A stretch of 64,000 bases of DNA from Pogostemon cablin (lineage: Eukaryota; Streptophyta; Magnoliopsida; Lamiales; Lamiaceae). The notes under the pieces were generated by a model. That model saw only the letters and a list, made by a program, of their open reading frames with translations. It was not told the DNA's origin and did no database searches. The DNA lies in contig CM042982.1 in NCBI GenBank assembly GCA_023678885.1, forward strand, positions 10,726,001 to 10,790,000, given 5' to 3'. The position numbers and the translations under genes were made by a program. This document shows, in pieces, positions 56,936-64,000 of this stretch; positions within the stretch are counted from its first letter, which is position 1, and the number at the start of each line of letters is the position of its first letter.

Positions 56936-57158
56936 AGGTATTATCCACTTTTCTTGATTGTGATATTCAGGAAGATGTGTAATGGATTGATTATGTTGGG
57001 TTAGTTATTAGTTGGAATGTTAAGGATAACTCAACTTATGTTTCCTGTGGAATCAATAATTAATATTTTGTGTAAATAAGATTCCTAGCTGGTCCCTTCT
57101 TTCTCCCCCCTTTCATCAATCATTAAGCTTATAATATCTTTGTTTTATTTTTTGCAGT
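56936..57158 (+). other. Possible 3' UTR intron of LCR
   Basis: CTCTGCAG|GTATTATCC (donor near 56938) and TTTTTTGCAG|TCAG (acceptor near 57158) bracket AT-rich sequence just after the stop. Plausible but without transcript support. Confidence 0.3.
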
Positions 57159-57265
57159 CAGTTAAGAATGGCCGTCTTGAGTATGTTTTTTAATTGCATC
57201 TTCTCTTTCGAAAAGAAATTAAACCTAATTGGGTTTCTTAAATGATGAAAGAATTTTTATTTAAA

Positions 57266-58220
57266 TGTCCGTGTAGGCAATTAAATTTTATTGCCTAAAT
57301 AAATAAAATGCAAAGGAAAATATATTAAATATTAATTAAATATTTATTTGTTTAGGAAATTAATTCCTAAAATAAATAAATAAATAATTGATAATTAATA
57401 TAATTATTTGAGTCCAAATCCAAGTCAAATGGGCTCAATCCAAGTCAAGTAAGTCCGACTCAAGCTATCAAGCCCAACAAGTTAAATCCAACAGGCTTAT
57501 TTAAATTAAATAGGCTCAAGTCAAATCCAACATGCTTATTTAAATTAAATAGGTTCAAGTCAAATCCAACAGGCTTATTTAAATTAAATAGACTCAAATC
57601 CAGCCCAACAGACTTATTTAAATTAAATAGGTCCGTATCCAGTCAAGCAGGCTTAATTAAAGGAGAAAAGTCCAACATATCTTTTCAAGGATAAATATCT
57701 CATAAGTGATTATTTTCTCCACCTATAAATAGGTCCTCATTCCAAACATTCTGAAACTCCTGAAAACCCGGAGAGCTCTGGAGAGCTTGGAATCTCTACG
57801 AAGATCAAGTCATTCTTCGAAGATCAACCTAGAAATGGCATTCAATCTGAGATCAATGTGCGGAGTCCCTCGGATTCAATGTTTCTTCATGTCAAGTTCA
57901 TCCAGCAATATTCGTGAGGTCAACGGTGTTCTACCAAATTGAGCGACGTTCTTCGCAACAAATTCTCAAGTCAACGTTTGATCCAAACAAAGGCTCGACG
58001 CTTCTGGATAAACGTTTTAAAGCCTCAAATCTGAGCTCGGACAAGCTTCATCCGAAGATCCGACTCCGAAATTTGATAAAGTCAAAGAAGTCAACTCAAG
58101 AGAGGAATCAGAGGACAACTAGAGACTGTTTACTCAAATTCTCAAGTTCAATCCATCTCGGATTATTTTTGTAATTTCTTTTGTGTTTATTATTAAATAA
58201 ATACAGATTTTGTTGTTACA
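57266..58220 (+). mobile_element. 5' LTR of a Tat-like Ty3/gypsy element
   Basis: Starts TGTCCGTGTAGGC and ends TTGTTACA just before a primer-binding site, giving TGT...ACA termini. CACCTATAAATAGG at about 57720 is a TATA box. Four near-copies of a 45-50 base unit (GGCTTATTTAAATTAAATAG plus CAAGTCAAATCCAACA) lie at 57490-57640. Confidence 0.7.
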
Positions 58221-58225
58221 AATTT

Positions 58226-58243
58226 TGGCACGCCCAGTGGGAC
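58226..58243 (+). other. Primer-binding site of the gypsy element
   Basis: TGGCACGCCCAGTGGGAC begins five bases after the LTR end, the expected position. The cognate tRNA was not determined. Confidence 0.6.
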
Positions 58244-58289
58244 CATCTCTACCTCTCATCTCTTCTCTCTACAACTTTAAAAACACAAA

Positions 58290-61200
58290 ATGACTCCTGT
58301 CAAGATCACAGTGGGAAGGACTGCTGCTTCCAAACTCTCCGATTCATTGAATGAGGAGGCCTCCTCTAGATCCAACTCTTCGGTCGAAGTGGCCTCGAGA
58401 AAACAGCCACCCGTGAAGGAGGATAGTGATGAGGACTCTGCATGCTCACACTCTCATTCATCTTTTAAGCTCTTCGTCTGATTCAAGTGTAGCTCCAGTA
58501 ATGATGGCAGACACTACAACTATTGAGGAGCAACTAGCAAATATGATGAAAGCTATCGAAGGGCTCACAAAACACATAGAGGCCCAAGACACAAAGATCT
58601 CCCAACTGATGGAAAAAAGAGACATCGCAGAGACTAGCTGTGCAAACGGAAAAGAAGTTGTGGACAAGAGTGAGGTAGAAGAGTTCACAAAACGTCAAAC
58701 TACTAAAAAAGAGCAAACTGAAAGGGGAGCACAACTTTCGGCTGATGGAATGCTCCAAGTAGATCAGCTGAAGGACATTATACTTGGAACGATAAAGGAG
58801 AGGTTTGAGGAGACTTCCAAGCCTACCATCACTTATGTCAAGCCATACACGAAAAGAGTGAATGACTTAAAGTTGTCAATTGGCTACCAGCGTCCCAAGT
58901 TCCAACAATTTGATGGCAAGGGAAACCCGAGGCAGCATATAGCATATTTCATTGAGACATGCAATGACGCTGGTACTTATGGAGACCATATGATTAGGCA
59001 ATTCGTTCGCACTCTCAAAGGAAATGCCTTTGATTGGTATATCGACTTGCAACCTGAATTCATTGACAGTTGGGCGCAAATGGAGCATGAATTTCTCAAT
59101 CGTTTCTACAGCACGAGGAGAACCGTTAGCATGACTGAGCTAACTAATACTCGCCAATTGAAGGAAGAGTCTGTGATTGACTATATCAATCGATGGAGAA
59201 ATTTGAGTTTAAACTGCAAGGATCGATTATCCGGTGAGTCCGCTATCGAAATGTGCATCCAAGGGAGGGAGTGGAATTTACTCTACATACTCAAAGAGAT
59301 TCAGCCAAAGACTACGAGAGCTCATGACATGGAATTGAGCATGGCCGCTAGTGGAATTAAACATTCACCAGTGTCAGATTCCTACAAGTTCAAAGACAGA
59401 CAAGAAACTAAGAAATTGGGCAAGCCTTATGCCAGAAACTCCAATAAAGAATCAATGACCATAAATACTGCTACTGTCAAAGTTCGAAAGAATGGAGATG
59501 ACAAGAAAGACAAAGGAAAACAAGTTACTCAAGAATGGAGGCAAAGAAGGCTAACCTTGAAGGAAATGCAAGAAAAAGAGTATCCATTTCTGAATTCTAA
59601 TGTTTCTGGCATTTTCGATGATTTGATGAAAGACAAACTCATCGAACTTCCTGAGATAAAACGCCCAGGAAAAGCCAATCGAACTAATGACCCAAAATAT
59701 TGCAAGTACCATAGACTGGTGGGTCATCCTATTCATGATTGTTTCATCTTCAAGGAAAAGATCATGCAGCTGGCAAAGGAAGGAAAAATTGTGTTGGAGG
59801 ATGAAGCAGCCACAAACTTTGCTTCCATAAAAGAAGTTCATGATGAAAGCTCATGTCATGTGGTGAGTAAGGAGGGCAATGAAGATGAACGAGTTGAGGA
59901 CAAGGAAAAGACTTACTCTATGAAGTGGCCTTCAAAGATGAAGACATGCTGTTGGGTTCACAGCCTCACAACAAACCTCTATTTGTAACTGGTTATACGC
60001 AAGGGCTGCAAGTAAAGCGTATACTTATTGACGGAGGCTCAGCAGTAAACATCCTATCTTTAAGGATGTTGAAGAAGTTAGAAATACCAACGGATGAACT
60101 CAATCATAGCCGATTGATGATCCAAGGGTTTAACCATGAAGGACAAAGAACTCTCGGCACGATTGTTCTTGATTTGATGATTGATGAGATGGAATCAACT
60201 GTGCTCTTTCACGTCATTGATGCAAAAACTTCATACAACATGCTCTTGGGACGCCCATGGCTGCATGAGAATGGTGTGATCCCTTCTACACTACACAATA
60301 TAGCGAAGGCAACAATGTGAAAAGAGTGTTCGATGATGACAAGCTGTTTACTGAAGCTGAAGCTTACTTTGCATATGCTAAGTATTTCTTCAAGAATACA
60401 AAGGAAATGAAGCGTAAAGAAGTTCCACTACAAAATGGTGGGGGCAGAAAACAAATAAATGATGAAGGTAGCACATCATCTACTGCTCTCAAGAAGAACA
60501 AAGAGAAGCTTGAGGCCTTGGAAGAATTGACATTGCCTTTAACAAAGATTGATGAAGGTAAGACTTTTTCTCCTCCACTCAAAGGATTTGTACGTCCTGT
60601 TGAAGGAGAAAAGACCGAACACGGTGAAGTATTTGAAACAAAAATAGCCAAGTCATATGGCCCACAAGCTTTCAAACTCCTCAAGAAGGCTGGTTATGAA
60701 CCAAAGGAGAAACCAATGACAAGCAAGTCGCCTCAAGAGACTATCAACCCATCTGAACATGGGCTCAATGCTACTCAGAAGATGTTGAAAAATAGTGGCC
60801 ACACTGTCAAGAATGCTAAGCCAGGTTTGGGATATGTCCCTCAAAAGCCAGTCCGCATAGCAATCAGAAGAGCAAACACAAATTATATCACAGAGGGAGA
60901 AGTTTCGTCCACAAAAGACATATTTGATGAAAGCGAAAGGAAAATCAAGAGGAGCTCTATCTTCGAAAGGCTTGGAAGTGTTTTCGAAAGGCTCGGTCCA
61001 AAGAACAAGTGTGGGAAGAAAAGCCATTTCAAGTCTCCTAGCTTCCCAAAACTCCGGAGTCGAATTCCTTCTCGCATGAAGAGACGAAATATCTTGACAG
61101 TCTCATGTGAAAGAGTGTTGAAGGCCAAGATGCAGACAATTGTCTTTACTAACCATGATGATGATAGAGAAAGTGTAGCTTCCACTAACCATATCACTGC

Positions 61201-61590
61201 TCTTGAGGATTCTCAAGTGGAAGAAGTAGATGCTGAATATGCTCCTCCATAATTTGAGGAGGGTGTGAAGGCCACTGTTGATGAGTTGAAGGAAATCAAT
61301 TTAGGTGACGAAAATGACCCATGTCCCACCTACATAAGTGCCCTGCTAAGTGTTGAAGAAGAAGAAAAGTATATCCTCCTTTTGCGAGAATTCCGGGATG
61401 TCTTTGCATGGTCGCATAAAGAAATTCCAGGCTTGGATCCAAATATCGCAATGCATCACTTGTCCATCAAAAAGGGAACCCGACCAGTAAAGCAGATGCA
61501 GTGTCGATTTCGACCAGAGTTGATTCTGTTGTTTGAAGATGAAGTCAATAAACTTATTGAAGCATCCAAGATTAGAGAAGTCAAGTATCC
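58290..61590 (+). pseudogene. gag-protease-RT start of a Tat-like Ty3/gypsy element
   Basis: The gag starts MTPVKITVGRTA (58290) and changes frame near 58480. It continues with a coiled region, the retrotransposon gag core (AFDWYIDLQPEFIDSWAQME ... NRFYSTRRTVSMTEL) and the CKYHRLVGHPIHDCFIFK Cys/His motif (59701-59755). Another frame change near 59925 leads to an aspartic protease with the DGGSAVNIL active site (60031). A further one near 60318 leads to a linker. A TAA at 61250-61252 precedes the RT start (FRDVFAWSHKEIPGLDP, RPVKQMQCRFRPELI, IREVKYP). Coding stops at about 61590, where another LTR is inserted. Few lesions: moderately young. Confidence 0.85.
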
Positions 61591-61597
61591 TTATAAT

Positions 61598-61825
61598 ATC
61601 TTAGCCCAACTATATTTTTGTTAGAAAGCCCAAAACCTAATTATTTATTTTTATGGCCCAAAAGGCCAGCCCTATCTTAGCCCAACTAGATTTTTGTTAG
61701 AAAGCCCAAAACCTAATTATTTATTTTTATGGCCCAAAAGGTCAGCCCAATTAAGCCCAATTAAAATTTTTTTAGAAAGCCCAAACTTATTTATTTATTT
61801 ATTTTGTGGCCCAAAGTTTCAGCCC
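61598..61825. repeat. Three-copy tandem repeat, about 75-bp unit, in the LTR
   Basis: Units share CTTAGCCCAACTA, TTTTGTTAGAAAGCCCAAAA and TTTATGGCCCAAAAGG. The first two are nearly identical and the third is diverged. Confidence 0.85.
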
Positions 61826-62886
61826 ACTTAAATGGCCTGATATATAATTAGTAAGACTAAAGTTAAAAAAAAAAGAGAGAGAAGAACGGGAGAAGAAAAG
61901 CAAAAGAGGGGAAAGAAGAGAGGAAGAGGAGAAACCCTTGTTGACCAAATTCTCCCTTACAACCCTCATCCTAGGTGGTTTTTAAGTTGTTTTGAGGTAA
62001 GTGGTGTGTGAATTAAGCTTCCTTCTTCCATAATTTTGTAATTTTGTGGGGTTTTTCTTTTTGGTATGTGGATAATTTGCAGACTGTTCGAACTGATTTT
62101 GAGATAGCTATTGCCCTCGAAACTTTTCAAACTTAATTTCTATACGTAGCTGAACTCGTTAGCTTTCCGTAGCCACTTGAAACGCCTCAATCCGATTATT
62201 CTACAATTAGTTATGATTTTTTTCGTAAACTGCCGCTAGCAGGAAAATTTCAGAATTTTTATGTCGAATTCAAACTTATTTTCTATCGTTTCGTCTAGTT
62301 AATGTATTGAAACGGGTTATGTGGGATTGGGAACTGATGTTAAGGAGTTACATACTATTTTTTATTTAATATCGACTCGTTCGAAATCGATTAGGATTTG
62401 TTTTTAGCAATGAAAGGGATGTTACCACTAATAGTTAGTTATATTTAATTTGTCTTTAATTGCTCATCTCCTTTCTAGGTAAAGAACCATCGACGAAGAG
62501 CAAGGAACCGACTTCAGATTCCGGAGAGAGTTAATCACTTCCTTGTGAGTTGATAATTCGGGAACGCCTTCTCTTGTGGGAAGTGTGGACCCTCGATAAA
62601 TGTGCATTTATTTTAGTTTTAGTTAATTGATAAGAAAATTATTTGGTATTGTGTTATGTGGTAAAGAGCCTGGTTGGCTCGATTTCTCTGGTTAGAGTCC
62701 TGTTAGCCATTTTATGAGTATTATTGATTTTAACTTATGTTGAAGAGTCTTGCCGGCTCGGTATCTGATAACATTTATTGTGAATTATTTGAGAATTGAT
62801 TTCTGGTTATTCTTGTGTGCTATTAAGACTCTAACTTGAGTCGTTATTCATCTTATGATGCACATGCATATGTATGCCTGGTACCA

Positions 62887-63025
62887 AGGTTAAGTAGCCC
62901 GAATTGGTCACGGTTCGGGTGAATTGGAGCGACATTGATTAAGTAGCCCGAATTGTCGCGGTTCGGGTGAGTTAGAGTGACAACCAAGTTGCCCGGGATT
63001 GGCAAACCCGCGTGAGTTAGATCTA
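62887..63025. repeat. Imperfect repeat of AAGTAGCCCGAATTG-CGGTTCGGGTGA in the LTR
   Basis: Two close copies and a third diverged one (AAGTTGCCCGGGATTGG ... CGCGTGAGTTAG), each with a CCCGAA/TTCGGG inverted core able to form a hairpin. Confidence 0.7.
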
Positions 63026-63966
63026 ACGGGGCACCTGTCCATTTGCCAAATACTGATACTCTGGAGGGTGATCGTTAGATGGATTAGTCTATTATAGGCT
63101 CAGTCAACGTCACCGGTGTGGGACATGCATGTCATATATGTTTATATGTTTGATCATTTCAAGTATTCAGTCGATATTGAATTGTGAACTTTAGTACTTG
63201 GCGTTGAGAAAGAATATTAATGTGCATTTTATCTAGAGTAACGGTGACGGGCTTGGACTGTCTCTCGACGGAGAGCTCAGTTCGAGGAGGATATTGACTA
63301 CCCACGCGTCTTTTTTGTGATAACATGTTGTTTGAACAAATTGTGTTATTCGTAAATGTGCACTAAGGTTTTTATTTTCATTAATATGTACACTGAGTGA
63401 GAAATAGTTATTGTGAGACGAAATGTGGGAATTTATGTTATGAACCGCGAGTGGAATACATGCTTCGTATAAGGGTCGGGGTGACCGGCTTATCACCTCA
63501 CTGAGCTAGTGGTTTTGCTCACCCCCATCATTCTTTCCTTTTCAGGCTGTTGATATCGTTTTGGTTGGAGGTTTGCCTATCGTTTGCTCGTCATCCAATC
63601 CGTGTTTTGGGTACTTCCTCTTTTATGTAAATTGACGGATTCATTGGCGAGATTGTATAGTTTATATTAAGTGACCCCCTTGATGTTCTTTTTGTACCTT
63701 CGCGATGTTATATCGTTCATGTATATTTTCTTTAAACTAAGTTACACCGTTGTATTTTGTACCTTTGTAAATCCTTGTTGATACTTTATGAGATGATGTC
63801 CTCGGGTTGTACCCGTTGTTATCAGTTGTTCAGTTCTACAGGTACTTGATAGCAAGCCTTACGTTTTCTATAAACTTTGTGGAGTGGAGTGCACCCATTC
63901 TGCAAAATTTATGGTTAACGTGGCGGTTGTCGCGTTCTGTCTGGGGTCGGGGCGTGACAACTTTCT

Positions 63967-63979
63967 TGGTATCAGAGCC
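63967..63979 (+). other. Primer-binding site, initiator Met-tRNA
   Basis: TGGTATCAGAGCC matches the 3' end complement of plant initiator Met-tRNA, the usual primer of plant copia and many gypsy elements, seven bases after the LTR end. Confidence 0.9.
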
Positions 63980-64000
63980 TGGTTTTATGATTCTCATTCT

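Larger units (their letters stand above)
61591..63959 (+). mobile_element. 5' LTR (2.4 kb) of an LTR retrotransposon inserted in the gypsy RT
   Basis: The sequence departs from the RT frame at about 61590. It has no coding frames and ends GGGTCGGGGCGTGACA followed by a Met-tRNA primer site. The left end does not start with TG as usual (TTATAATATCTTAGCCC), so the border is approximate. Ends of this TGTCACGCCCC type are common in chromovirus (Tekay/Del-like) elements; lineage is inferred. The internal region and 3' LTR lie beyond the window. Confidence 0.65.

Overview
This 64 kb window is nuclear DNA of a flowering plant, most likely a core eudicot. The evidence is AT-rich intergenic DNA, GT-AG introns, many Stowaway-like MITEs, solo and nested LTR retrotransposons, MULEs and hATs, a plastid DNA insertion, and two genes with clear plant orthologues. 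I cannot fix the genus. The style of the MITEs and LTRs would suit an asterid such as a Lamiales species, but that is a guess.

Only two host genes look intact. One (CDS 5793-7928, +) encodes a 711-aa J-domain protein with a DUF3444 C-terminus and a probable 5' UTR intron. The other (CDS 50459-50589 joined to 55652-56900, +) encodes a 459-aa F-box protein. It is the orthologue of Arabidopsis LCR / F-box only protein 6, identified by its leader exon, its F-box and a near-perfect miR394 target site at 56651-56670. A three-codon uORF ends immediately before its start codon, and a 5.06 kb intron splits the leader exon from the F-box.

Most of the rest is transposons, often nested. 1-4.3 kb: two Pack-MULEs carrying gene fragments (a fasciclin-like arabinogalactan protein and a leucine-rich-repeat protein), then a MULE-MITE hit by a Stowaway MITE. 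9-22 kb: MITEs, simple repeats, a hAT-like element, a Helitron terminus, a 1.3 kb solo LTR with 5-bp target duplication, and a Tourist-like MITE. 22.4-28.2 kb: a decayed MuDR-type MULE with convergent transposase (-) and ULP1-like protease (+), a 12-copy subterminal repeat array, and a 141-bp plastid petD fragment bounded by a 26-bp duplication. 29.6-41.2 kb: a second MULE of 11.6 kb, with a FAR1-type transposase (-) convergent to a different ULP1-like gene (+). It sits inside a MITE with an exact 9-bp target duplication. 41.4-50 kb: a tRNA-derived SINE with 12-bp TSD and a decayed copia element. An 8-bp-TSD hAT lies in its LTR region, and a MITE / hAT / hAT-MITE stack lies in or next to its 3' part. 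57.2-64 kb: a Tat-like Ty3/gypsy element (LTR, PBS, gag, protease, start of RT) cut by the 2.4 kb LTR and Met-tRNA primer site of another LTR retrotransposon that continues past the window.

The most informative points are the two independent MULEs that both carry a convergent ULP1-like gene, the MITE-in-two proof of insertion for the FAR1-type element, and the miR394-LCR gene architecture.
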